The position numbers were made by a program, and so were the translations under genes. A stretch of 6,736 nt of DNA from assembly GCA_015663065.1 (NCBI GenBank), contig DQSX01000068.1, positions 1 through 6,736 of the forward strand, in the 5' to 3' direction. Within the stretch, counting starts at the first letter, position 1. Every line of letters begins with the position of its first letter. Below are positions 1 through 6,555 of this stretch, piece by piece. The notes below the pieces were generated by a model, which was given only the letters and a program-made list of their open reading frames with translations, had not been told where the DNA came from and did not search any database. Source of the stretch: Sulfurovum sp. (GTDB lineage Bacteria; Campylobacterota; Campylobacteria; Campylobacterales; Sulfurovaceae).

Positions 1-1302
1 GTTGCATTGATCGCTTGGGGATGGGTCGTTTCACGTTCTCCTCAGGTAAAGAAACAGTGGCAGTTGATCTTCAAGTCAAAAATTGCCATGGCTTCTGCGG
101 TTATTTTACTTTTTTACCTGATGTTTGCACTGCTTGATTCTGTACATCTTCGTTTTGCCATGGCCCAGACAGAAACGTCGAGTAAAGAGGTGCGCTATCA
201 GGGAGAGATACTCTCTGTGCTTGACTTGATCTTTTCCCACAACATCAAAAATACAGAACGTACCTATTCTGCACCTTTTGCAACACATGAGTATGCAAAG
301 TCTATTGTTGTGACTGAAGAGGGTGAGACAAAGCAGGTCAATTTACCTCTGAAATATGTCTCCCAAAGTGATGATGTGATGAAAAAGTCTCTTTTGGCAC
401 TGTTTACGGGTTTGTGTATCAGTGCAGGATTTATTTTCATACATATGTTTTGCCATAGAAGAAAAGCTGGGGAAAAAAGAGAAGATGTGCTGCCCTGGAA
501 AACAGCATACTTTACTTTTGCTCTGCTGATCGTCACATTCACCTGGCTCTATATGCTCAGTTACGACTACCATGTACTTGGTACCGACAAAGTAGGCGGT
601 GATGTACTCTATCAGAGTCTTAAAAGTATTCGCACAGGTGTGCTTATAGGCATATTGACCACTTTGATCATGCTTCCTGTCTCCATCATACTCGGAGTGA
701 GTGCAGGGTTCTTTGGCGGTTGGGTAGATGATGTGATCCAATACCTCTACACGACACTAAGTTCTATACCCGGGGTACTTCTCATCGCAGCTGGGGTACT
801 GGCGATGCAAGTGATGATGGACAACAACCCGGAGTGGTTTGAAAGCACACTTGAGAGATCTGACTTGCGTATGCTCTTTCTTATTGTTATACTGGGTATT
901 ACCTCCTGGACCGGACTTGCCCGTCTGCTTCGTGCAGAGACTCTGAAAATCTCACAGATAGAATTTGTCACCGCTGCCAAAGCTTTCGGAGTGGGAAAAT
1001 GGACTATCATCAGACGACATATCATCCCCAATCTGATGCACATCATCCTCATCTCGGTAGTATTGGATTTTTCAGGTTTGGTATTGGCTGAAGCGGTACT
1101 CTCTTATGTAGGTGTAGGGGTAGATCCCACCATGCACTCCTGGGGAAATATGATCAACCAGGCAAGACTGGAGATGGCAAGAGAACCGATGGTCTGGTGG
1201 TCACTCTTCTCTGCATTTATCTTTATGTTTATTCTAGTATTGGCAGCAAACCTGTTGTCGGACCGTATTCAGACTGTTTTGGATCCGAGGAATAAAGTGT
1301 AA
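1..1302 (+). CDS. ABC transporter inner-membrane permease, OppC/DppC/YejE type (5' end outside window)
   Basis: Membrane permease of a peptide-class ABC importer, expected to pair with an OppB-like permease, two ATPases and a periplasmic binding protein. Residues are numbered from the TTG at base 7. The C-terminal half is a standard binding-protein-dependent permease domain: LGTDKVGGDVL at 191-201 (LGTDxxGRDVL in the family, here with Gly for Arg), several hydrophobic segments, and the EAA loop around 322-342 (TAAKAFGVG...IIRRHIIPN) that docks the ATPase. The end, LLSDRIQTVLDPR, is also typical. A first membrane span lies near 26-44. The segment to about 125 is probably periplasmic. Two further spans (about 127-148 and 165-184) flank a basic cytoplasmic loop. 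At 431+ residues it is longer than the roughly 300-340 usual for OppC/DppC/YejE. The frame is open to base 1 and no ribosome-binding site is visible, so the true start is probably upstream. Peptide, nickel or another substrate cannot be decided. Confidence 0.9.
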   Translation, partial: VALIAWGWVVSRSPQVKKQWQLIFKSKIAMASAVILLFYLMFALLDSVHLRFAMAQTETSSKEVRYQGEILSVLDLIFSHNIKNTERTYSAPFATHEYAKSIVVTEEGETKQVNLPLKYVSQSDDVMKKSLLALFTGLCISAGFIFIHMFCHRRKAGEKREDVLPWKTAYFTFALLIVTFTWLYMLSYDYHVLGTDKVGGDVLYQSLKSIRTGVLIGILTTLIMLPVSIILGVSAGFFGGWVDDVIQYLYTTLSSIPGVLLIAAGVLAMQVMMDNNPEWFESTLERSDLRMLFLIVILGITSWTGLARLLRAETLKISQIEFVTAAKAFGVGKWTIIRRHIIPNLMHIILISVVLDFSGLVLAEAVLSYVGVGVDPTMHSWGNMINQARLEMAREPMVWWSLFSAFIFMFILVLAANLLSDRIQTVLDPRNKV

Positions 1303-1370
1303 ATATCAAGTATGATAGGTAAGACTTAATATAATGATACTAAACCAAATATGGAAGCAAGTAAAAACGT

Positions 1371-1430
1371 GGAGTAGGGACTTCAGTCCCGTTATTTATA
1401 CTCTTTTGACGGGACTGAAGTCCCTACTCC
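1371..1430. repeat. BIME-like pair of REP palindromes (perfect inverted repeat)
   Basis: The arms at 1371-1391 and 1410-1430 are perfect reverse complements over 21 bp, separated by an 18-nt AT-rich loop. Each arm contains the smaller palindrome GGGACTTCAGTCCC, and each has GTAG on its outer side (GTAG at 1374-1377, CTAC at 1424-1427). A GTAG head followed by a GC-rich hairpin is the signature of REP elements mobilised by RAYT (TnpA-REP) transposases, and two in opposite orientation form a BIME. It starts 68 nt after the permease stop and ends 104 nt before the helicase start. In RNA it would fold into a very stable hairpin. There is no U-tract directly after it, so it is not a classic intrinsic terminator, although it may still end or stabilise the permease transcript. 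Assignment to the REP class is inference from structure. Confidence 0.8.
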
Positions 1431-1534
1431 TGTAAATATGTGCATATAGCTATACTCTAGGTATCGTTCATTTAGGGCTTACCATAATAGTGAGTGCTGC
1501 TAGTGACAAAACAAATTTTAAATAAAGAATAAGC

Positions 1535-4500
1535 ATGGCAAAAAAACAGTACGGAACCACCATCTGGGGAGCAGAACTTCTAAAAGTTTTAGAACAAAAA
1601 ACAGATTATGGACGGCTGGGACGAGGGAAAACCTATGCCAATACAGGTAAAGTTTATAATGTTTCTGTCAAAGATAGCCATATTAAAGCAAGAGTGAGAG
1701 GGAATTATAGCCCCTACTACAGTACGAGTATGGATTTTATCCCTTTTAGCATGGACGAGATAAAAAAGATCAAAACTATTTTAGAGAAAAACCCTCTTAT
1801 TTTGGCCTCTATCATGAATGGAGAACTGCCGGAATCATTTTTGAATCTTTTGCACAAAGCTAAAATTTCTCTTTTTAAAAACTTTGATATGTCTTGCTCT
1901 TGTCCCGATTTTTATGGTGCATATGCCTGTAAACATATTGCAGGGCTTTACTATATTGCTGTGAGTGAAATGGACAAAAATCCGTTTATACTCTTCTCTC
2001 TTCGTGGATTTGATCTCATCAAAGAGTATGGTATAGAGAGTGAGATAAACATAGAGTACCCACTCTCACTTACTCCCTGTGAGGAAAAAGAGGTGAGTCA
2101 AGAGGATTTGGAGATTATAAAATTAAGTGACAACTCCACATTTATTCTTTCCATGCTCTCTGCCAATCCTCCTTTTGCCCCCATTGACTACAAAGAGGTG
2201 ATGGAGGAGTTTTATAAAAAAGTACCTAGAGCACTGGTGCAAAACATTTCACCCCTTCAGAGTCGAGAAGTGGAAGATATAGAGCGACTTTTTCAAAATG
2301 CTGATTTTGAGTTTGTGCTGGAACATAGTATTTATGAGAGTAAGTTCAAGGTTGTCAACCCCTTATTTGTAGAATTCAAGAGCCTCTTTCATGATATGGA
2401 TGTCAAGTTTAGAACACAAAATATGACTATCTCGACTAATGAGCTCTTTAGGCTTTTTATCTCCTTTGAGGATGATAGTGGAAGCGAAAGTTACCGTTTT
2501 CTCTTTTACTTGTTCAGGGTAGCTTACCTGATGATAGAAGCAAAGACGTTTATCCCGGCTGTGATTGAAGACAAAAAGAGTTTTTTGATTGCGTATAGAG
2601 TTTTGCACTCTATCCCGGAGGTGCAGCAGCAATTGGATTCTTTGGCAAAACTAGCTCCACAAATGGTTCAATATAAAAAGAGTCATATCGATCAATTGAG
2701 CTCTACCGAGGCGATACTTTCTGCAGTCATCAGTGATTTTGTAGTGAGTATGGAGTTTATGCACAAAAAGCAGAAAAACAATCCACCTGCTATCACTCAC
2801 TCTTTTTTCTATGCGAAAGAGTACAAAGTAAAAGGTTTTGAAGATGAGAATTTAGCCACCTCCATCTACAATTATTTTAGTATTTTTGATATTGTAAAAA
2901 GCAAATATCAATATAAAATTTATATTGACAAAGGTGATGAATATTTTCTTGCTATTAAAGTACAGGATAAAACTAAAGAGTATCTGCTAAATCAGAGTTT
3001 GACGGTTTTAAACAAGATGGAGATACTAAAGTTCATTTCATTTCTTAATAGCTATCTGCCTGAAACAAGCCAACTGCTAGAGTCGGATGCGGTAGAGCTT
3101 TCCAAGTCAAAATTAGAGGAGTTTCTGCTAAGTACTTCAACGATTATTGCTAACTTGGGTATAGATATTATTCTCCCTAAAGAGTTAAAAAACCTTTTAC
3201 GACCAAAGTTGTCACTCAAGGTTAGCTCCAAATCTAAAAACCTACAATCATTTTTCGACCTGCAATCCATGCTGGAGTATGATTGGCAGATAGCCATAGG
3301 TGATGAGACTCTCTCTGTGGAGGAGTTTGAGAAACTTGTAGCGAGTGGAAAAGAGTTGATTGAGTTTAAAGATAACTTTGTAGTCATATCAGCCGAAGAA
3401 GCAAAAAATATTTTTGCAGAGATAAAACGAAAAAAGAGCCTCAATCAGTTTGATATTTTACATGCGACTCTCAATGGAGATGCTTTTTTGACCAAAGAGT
3501 TAGAAACCTATATTGATAAGCTGTTTAAACCTAAAGATATACCTGTGCCTACTTCACTACAAGCAGAGCTTAGAGCCTACCAGGAGAGAGGCTTCTCTTG
3601 GAATATCAATAATCTACTCAATGGTTTTGGTACTATCTTGGCAGATGATATGGGATTGGGTAAGACGATTCAGGCGATTAGCACTATTTTGTATCTGAAA
3701 GAGAATGGTTTTATCAAAAAACGTGTAGTTATAGTTGTACCAACCACGTTACTCAATAACTGGGAGAAAGAGTTAGATAAGTTTGCTCCCTCTTTGGGAT
3801 ATTTTTCATACTACGGATTGAATAGAAAACTTGAAGAGTCAGATATACTTATTACTACCTATGATATTGTACGAAGAGATTTGGAGAAGCTAAAAAAAGA
3901 GAAGATAGATTGTCTCATTATAGATGAAGCTCAAAAAATAAAAAACCCCAATACCGAGATAAGCAAAGCGATAAAATCCATCAAAGCTAAATACAAAATA
4001 GCTCTAAGTGGAACGCCTGTTGAGAATAATCTCTCTGAACTTTGGAGTATCTTTGATTTTACCTTGCCAAAATATTTAAAAACACTTAAAGATTTTCAAA
4101 AGAACTATGCCAAAGATATAGAGATAAAAAAAGACAGAGTCAAAATTGAAAAGCTTAAAAAAATCACAGCTCCATTTATGTTAAGACGATTAAAAACCGA
4201 TAAAAATATCGCCCCTGATCTGCCTGAAAAAATCATTACAGATGAGTACTCAAACATGACCAAAGAACAGGCAGGACTCTACCAAAGTGTGGTTGACGAG
4301 AGCTTCAGGATGATGGAAGATGAGGAGAATACCGGTGCATTGGTGCTAAAACTCATCATCTCTCTCAAGCAGATATGTAATCACCCGAGAAACTTTGACA
4401 AAACAAGCCCAATAGACCCAAAACTGTCAGGAAAAGCACAGCAGTTACTTACTCTGCTGGAGACAATACTGCAACGAAATGAGAAGGTGCTTATCTTTAC

Positions 4501-4942
4501 TCAATATGTAGAAATGGGTGATATATTGGTAAAAATGATAGAGGATGTGCTGCTTACTACACCTCTTTTTCTAAAAGGTTCACAGACCAAGAAGAAAAGA
4601 GATGAGATAGTAGAGAGTTTCCAGAACGACCCTAAACATAAAATCTTCATTTTATCTCTAAAGGCAGGTGGAGTAGGTCTAAACTTGACAGAGGCAAACC
4701 ATGTCATTCATTATGACTTGTGGTTTAACCCTGCTGTAGAGAATCAAGCTACAGACAGAGCCTTTAGGATCGGGCAGAAACGAAATGTCTCTGTCTATCG
4801 TTTCATTACCAAAGATAGTTTTGAGGAGAAGATAGACAAGATGATAAAAGCAAAAAGTGAGCTTTCCGACCTGAGTGTATCGGTTGGTGAGAATTGGCTT
4901 GGCAATATGGAGAAGGATGAGTTGAGGGGGATTTTCGGATAG
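1535..4942 (+). CDS. SWIM zinc-finger SNF2-family helicase/ATPase
   Basis: A large DNA-translocating ATPase of the SNF2 group of superfamily 2, 1135 residues and intact. The N-terminus (YGTTIWGAELLKVLE, then GRLGRGKTYANTGKV) matches the usual lead-in to bacterial SWIM domains and supports the ATG chosen. The SWIM zinc ligands are C121, C123, C132 and H134 (CxCx8CxH). Residues of about 150-640 are a long AT-rich region, probably the bacterial SNF2-associated domain. The motor follows: LRAYQ 679-683, Walker A DDMGLGKT 704-711, VVPTTLLNNW 734-743, DEAQ 797-800, SGTP 825-828, IFTQY 987-991, LKAGGVGLNL 1042-1051 and QATDRAFRIGQ 1071-1081. All catalytic motifs are present, so it should be active. 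Proteins of this kind are thought to remodel protein-DNA or RNA polymerase complexes, but the actual role is unknown. It lacks the RapA N-terminal domains. The Shine-Dalgarno is weak (AAAGAA about 7 nt upstream). No clear promoter is seen. Confidence 0.95.
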   Translation: MAKKQYGTTIWGAELLKVLEQKTDYGRLGRGKTYANTGKVYNVSVKDSHIKARVRGNYSPYYSTSMDFIPFSMDEIKKIKTILEKNPLILASIMNGELPESFLNLLHKAKISLFKNFDMSCSCPDFYGAYACKHIAGLYYIAVSEMDKNPFILFSLRGFDLIKEYGIESEINIEYPLSLTPCEEKEVSQEDLEIIKLSDNSTFILSMLSANPPFAPIDYKEVMEEFYKKVPRALVQNISPLQSREVEDIERLFQNADFEFVLEHSIYESKFKVVNPLFVEFKSLFHDMDVKFRTQNMTISTNELFRLFISFEDDSGSESYRFLFYLFRVAYLMIEAKTFIPAVIEDKKSFLIAYRVLHSIPEVQQQLDSLAKLAPQMVQYKKSHIDQLSSTEAILSAVISDFVVSMEFMHKKQKNNPPAITHSFFYAKEYKVKGFEDENLATSIYNYFSIFDIVKSKYQYKIYIDKGDEYFLAIKVQDKTKEYLLNQSLTVLNKMEILKFISFLNSYLPETSQLLESDAVELSKSKLEEFLLSTSTIIANLGIDIILPKELKNLLRPKLSLKVSSKSKNLQSFFDLQSMLEYDWQIAIGDETLSVEEFEKLVASGKELIEFKDNFVVISAEEAKNIFAEIKRKKSLNQFDILHATLNGDAFLTKELETYIDKLFKPKDIPVPTSLQAELRAYQERGFSWNINNLLNGFGTILADDMGLGKTIQAISTILYLKENGFIKKRVVIVVPTTLLNNWEKELDKFAPSLGYFSYYGLNRKLEESDILITTYDIVRRDLEKLKKEKIDCLIIDEAQKIKNPNTEISKAIKSIKAKYKIALSGTPVENNLSELWSIFDFTLPKYLKTLKDFQKNYAKDIEIKKDRVKIEKLKKITAPFMLRRLKTDKNIAPDLPEKIITDEYSNMTKEQAGLYQSVVDESFRMMEDEENTGALVLKLIISLKQICNHPRNFDKTSPIDPKLSGKAQQLLTLLETILQRNEKVLIFTQYVEMGDILVKMIEDVLLTTPLFLKGSQTKKKRDEIVESFQNDPKHKIFILSLKAGGVGLNLTEANHVIHYDLWFNPAVENQATDRAFRIGQKRNVSVYRFITKDSFEEKIDKMIKAKSELSDLSVSVGENWLGNMEKDELRGIFG

Positions 4943-4971
4943 TTGACAAAACTATCTCATTTTATTATAAT
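4943..4971 (+). promoter_or_regulatory. Consensus sigma70 promoter of the toxin-antitoxin unit
   Basis: A perfect -35 box TTGACA (4943-4948) and a perfect -10 box TATAAT (4966-4971) are separated by the optimal 17 nt. The -35 begins at the first base after the helicase stop codon. Transcription should start near 4978, leaving a leader of about 12 nt that consists mostly of the ribosome-binding site GAAAGG (4978-4983, 6 nt before the antitoxin ATG). The -10 lies in the 8-bp palindrome ATTATAAT (4964-4971), a possible though weak operator candidate for autorepression by the antitoxin. Confidence 0.8.
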
Positions 4972-4989
4972 ATATATGAAAGGTATGTC

Positions 4990-5232
4990 ATGGAACAAAT
5001 TTCCATATCTGAGATACAAAGAAACCTGCATAAACTTAATGATTTTGATATTATTGAAGTGATCGACAAAAAGAGAAATAAGATTAAAGGGTATTTTATT
5101 GAGAGTAAATATGCTTCATTTGTGGAGGAGTTGTCTCAAAAGGTTGAAAAGAAGAAGAAAAGAAAAAGTGCGGCAGGTTCTCTGCATGCTTATGCCAACC
5201 TTGACCTTATTGACCAAGAAGAGGGTGCATAG
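4990..5232 (+). CDS. Type II antitoxin, Phd/YefM-like
   Basis: A small 80-residue protein that would neutralise the PIN toxin encoded 29 nt downstream and probably repress its own promoter. The N-terminal part (SISEIQRNLHKL about 5-16, then a strand-rich stretch ending GYFIESKYASFVEEL at 34-48) has the layout of the Phd/YefM DNA-binding fold. A lysine-rich linker follows (51-59). The C-terminal segment from about 62 (AGSLHAYANLDLIDQEE) resembles the toxin-binding tail of antitoxins, where an L..YAN..LI pattern is common. The start has a good Shine-Dalgarno (GAAAGG, 6 nt spacing) under a consensus promoter. Two other ATGs upstream (4976, 4985) are out of frame. Family assignment rests on pattern and on pairing with a PIN toxin; another small antitoxin family with a similar fold is possible. 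Confidence 0.8.
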   Translation: MEQISISEIQRNLHKLNDFDIIEVIDKKRNKIKGYFIESKYASFVEELSQKVEKKKKRKSAAGSLHAYANLDLIDQEEGA

Positions 5233-5261
5233 CAGAGACATGTTGTGGAGAAATACAGTAA

Positions 5262-5624
5262 ATGATAGTTTTAGATGCAAACTATATTTTACGTTACCTG
5301 ATAGATGATAATCATGTAAGGTATTTAAAATCCAAAGAGACAATAGAGTCTAATGCCTGTTTGGTTTTAAATGAAGTTGTTGCAGAAGTTATTTATGTAC
5401 TGAAAGGTGTATACAAAACTCTTAGAGAGAAGATAGTTCAGTCTCTCATTGATTTTATAGAGATGGAGAATTTGTCAATGCATGAATCTAAAGAGATACT
5501 TGTTGTTGCACTAAAATTGTATGAAAGTAAAAATCTTGATTTTATTGATTGTTACCTCTGTGCATTGAAAGAAAAGCACACTGTAAAGACTTTTGATAAG
5601 AAGTTAATGAAGTGCGTGGGTTAA
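5262..5624 (+). CDS. PIN-domain ribonuclease toxin (VapC-like)
   Basis: A 120-residue PIN-domain protein, expected to be a Mg2+-dependent endoribonuclease that arrests translation when the antitoxin is degraded. The four acidic active-site positions can be followed: D5 in VLDANYILRYL, E42 in AEVIYVL, D96 in LDFIDCYLCA (with D93 just before it) and D112 in TFDKKL. The domain is complete, so the toxin is probably functional. The ATG is forced: an in-frame TAA (5259-5261) directly precedes it. The nearest Shine-Dalgarno (GGAG 5247-5250) is 11 nt away, rather far, which may keep toxin synthesis below that of the antitoxin. The gene follows the antitoxin by 29 nt and has no promoter of its own, so the two form one operon. 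The RNA target cannot be read from the sequence. Confidence 0.88.
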   Translation: MIVLDANYILRYLIDDNHVRYLKSKETIESNACLVLNEVVAEVIYVLKGVYKTLREKIVQSLIDFIEMENLSMHESKEILVVALKLYESKNLDFIDCYLCALKEKHTVKTFDKKLMKCVG

Positions 5625-5646
5625 AAGTTCACTATGGTAAAATAAC

Positions 5647-5652
5647 TATAAT
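5647..5652 (+). promoter_or_regulatory. -10 element upstream of the PLD gene
   Basis: A perfect TATAAT lies 27 nt before the GTG start of the PLD gene, in the gap after the toxin. No good -35 is present at 16-18 nt; TTAAAA (5621-5626) is 20 nt away and TTCACT (5628-5633) only 13 nt away. A lone -10 would still be acceptable in Campylobacterota, whose promoters often lack a conserved -35. Functional status is inferred. Confidence 0.45.
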
Positions 5653-5667
5653 ATATTTTATGTCGGC

Positions 5668-5672
5668 AAGGA
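5668..5672 (+). promoter_or_regulatory. Shine-Dalgarno that fixes the GTG start of the PLD gene
   Basis: AAGGA sits 7 nt before the GTG at 5680, within AAGGAAGAG. This good spacing, together with the expected N-terminus of the PLD module (SSKFFTN), supports GTG as the real initiator. Confidence 0.7.
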
Positions 5673-5679
5673 AGAGTTA

Positions 5680-6555
5680 GTGAGTTCAAAATTTTTTACA
5701 AATCGTGATAATAATACTTTAGAAAATCGCCTTAAAGATATACTGACTCACTATAAGGGGATCACACATTTAGAATTCCTCATAGGGTATTTCCGTATCA
5801 GCGGTTTTAGTAAAATAGCAACACTTTTAAAAGATATTACCAATGGGCGTATCTTGGTTGGTATCAATATTGACAAGCTAACTCTTGAAGCAAAAGAGGC
5901 TGGTGTAAAACTCAATCTAATGGATTTTGAAAAAATGAGTGGTCGCTTTGTGGAGGAGCAGTTAGAAGGGCTTGGCAAAGAGTCTTATTCTCAAGAGGTA
6001 GATGAGAGTGTTATTCTGTTTGCTCAAATGTTGGCAGAGAAAAAGATTGAAATCCGTATATCTCCTGAGAAAAATATCCACTCCAAAATTTATATTCTGC
6101 GTGAAGATGAGATAAAAAAACATGATGGCAGCATTGACTATAGAGGTTCGGTTATTACAGGTTCATCAAACTTGTCAGAGAACGGACTCACAAAAAACTT
6201 TGAATTCAATGTAGAACTTAGAGATAGTGATGACATAGGTTTTGCACTGGAGGAGTTCAATAACTTATGGGCAGGTGCTGTTGAAATTACAGAAAAAGAT
6301 GTAGAGAGTATCAAAGCAAAGTCTCACCTCAAAGAAGTAACACCTTATGAACTTTATAAGAAAGAAGAAGAGCTACGGGAGGACTGCCGTTCCCTCCATA
6401 CAGAACCCCTCCATCAAGGAGCAGAACTTCCGCGGCAAGCAGTTGTCCAAAAAGGACTTTCCACGTTTCGCAACTCTTTTACGAGTATAAGTTTAGCAGA
6501 TGACGGCTTAAAAGAAATATGCACGGCATACAGGTTTTGTGGAGGGTGGAGATGA
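5680..6555 (+). CDS. Truncated PLD-like (HKD) N-terminal module of a helicase, with a foreign 3' tail
   Basis: Residues 1 to about 226 form a phospholipase-D-like nuclease module: GITHLEFLIGYFRISGF at 27-43, HSK at 134-136 (the HxK catalytic pair), GSSNLSENGL at 161-170, NFEFNVEL at 173-180 and TPYELY at 221-226. In the family this module precedes a large SNF2/DEAD-type helicase, and TPYELY is normally followed by more conserved sequence leading into the ATPase. Here the family match stops at Y226. The last 65 residues, cysteine- and arginine-rich, come from a GC-rich segment and match nothing I recognise. The helicase motor is therefore missing, and this is probably a decayed remnant or a stand-alone PLD protein. 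The start is GTG with a good Shine-Dalgarno. The TGA stop overlaps the ATG of the next gene by 4 nt (ATGA). Single-HKD proteins of this type dimerise, so residual activity is possible. Confidence 0.8.
   Translation: MSSKFFTNRDNNTLENRLKDILTHYKGITHLEFLIGYFRISGFSKIATLLKDITNGRILVGINIDKLTLEAKEAGVKLNLMDFEKMSGRFVEEQLEGLGKESYSQEVDESVILFAQMLAEKKIEIRISPEKNIHSKIYILREDEIKKHDGSIDYRGSVITGSSNLSENGLTKNFEFNVELRDSDDIGFALEEFNNLWAGAVEITEKDVESIKAKSHLKEVTPYELYKKEEELREDCRSLHTEPLHQGAELPRQAVVQKGLSTFRNSFTSISLADDGLKEICTAYRFCGGWR
6371..6480. other. GC-rich segment of different character interrupting the PLD-helicase gene
   Basis: By direct count this 110-bp stretch has 58 G+C (about 53%), and its first 80 bases about 57%. 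The 60 bases at 6301-6360, just before it, hold 21 (35%). It starts shortly after the last recognisable PLD-helicase codon (TPYELY ends at 6357). The stretch is open in two + frames (through 6555 in the PLD frame, to a TAA at 6488 in the next), so the coding frame of its origin is unclear. It contains CCGCGG (6430-6435) and a small hairpin, GTCC-AAAAA-GGAC. It could be a fragment of an inserted repeat, of another gene, or of a mobile element. I cannot identify it. Confidence 0.55.
6392..6414. repeat. Short tandem-like direct repeat in the GC-rich segment
   Basis: CCCTCCAT occurs at 6392-6399 and again at 6407-6414, a 15-nt period that keeps the reading frame. CAGAAC is also repeated (6401-6406, 6422-6427). 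Only two copies are present, so significance is modest. Confidence 0.4.
6541..6545 (+). promoter_or_regulatory. Shine-Dalgarno deciding the rhuM start
   Basis: GGAGG lies 6 nt before the ATG at 6552. An in-frame alternative ATG at 6519 would add 11 residues (MHGIQVLWRVE), but it has no comparable site, and the family typically begins right before the NSNILIYQ stretch. Confidence 0.7.

Noticed and set aside
343..741. 132-residue minus-strand open frame inside the permease gene
   Set aside because: It is antisense to clearly conserved permease coding sequence, has no recognisable domain and no plausible ribosome-binding site; a shadow frame.
1371..1430. CRISPR repeat or classic rho-independent terminator
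   Set aside because: Only one inverted pair and no spacer array, so not CRISPR. No T-run directly follows the stem, so not a standard intrinsic terminator, although it may affect transcript ends.
1431..1534. Helicase promoter (TATACT 1451-1456 or CATAAT 1483-1488)
   Set aside because: Neither has a matching -35 at proper distance; in such AT-rich DNA these hits are expected by chance. The 10-bp palindrome TATAGCTATA (1445-1454) is likewise too AT-rich to call an operator.
3052..3444. 130-residue minus-strand open frame in the helicase gene
   Set aside because: Serine/phenylalanine-rich low-complexity translation opposite an intact gene; typical antisense artefact.
5145..5171. Programmed frameshift in the A-rich lysine run of the antitoxin
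   Set aside because: The run is purine-rich, but the antitoxin reads through in one frame to a sensible C-terminus, and no alternative frame gives a known domain.
5099..5308. 69-residue + strand frame overlapping antitoxin and toxin
   Set aside because: It overlaps two convincing genes in another phase, and its translation shows no motif.
1535..6555. DISARM- or Dpd-like defence system (SNF2 helicase plus PLD protein)
   Set aside because: No methylase, DUF1998 protein or 7-deazaguanine genes are visible, and the PLD gene matches the helicase-fused family in truncated form rather than a DrmC or DpdK protein.
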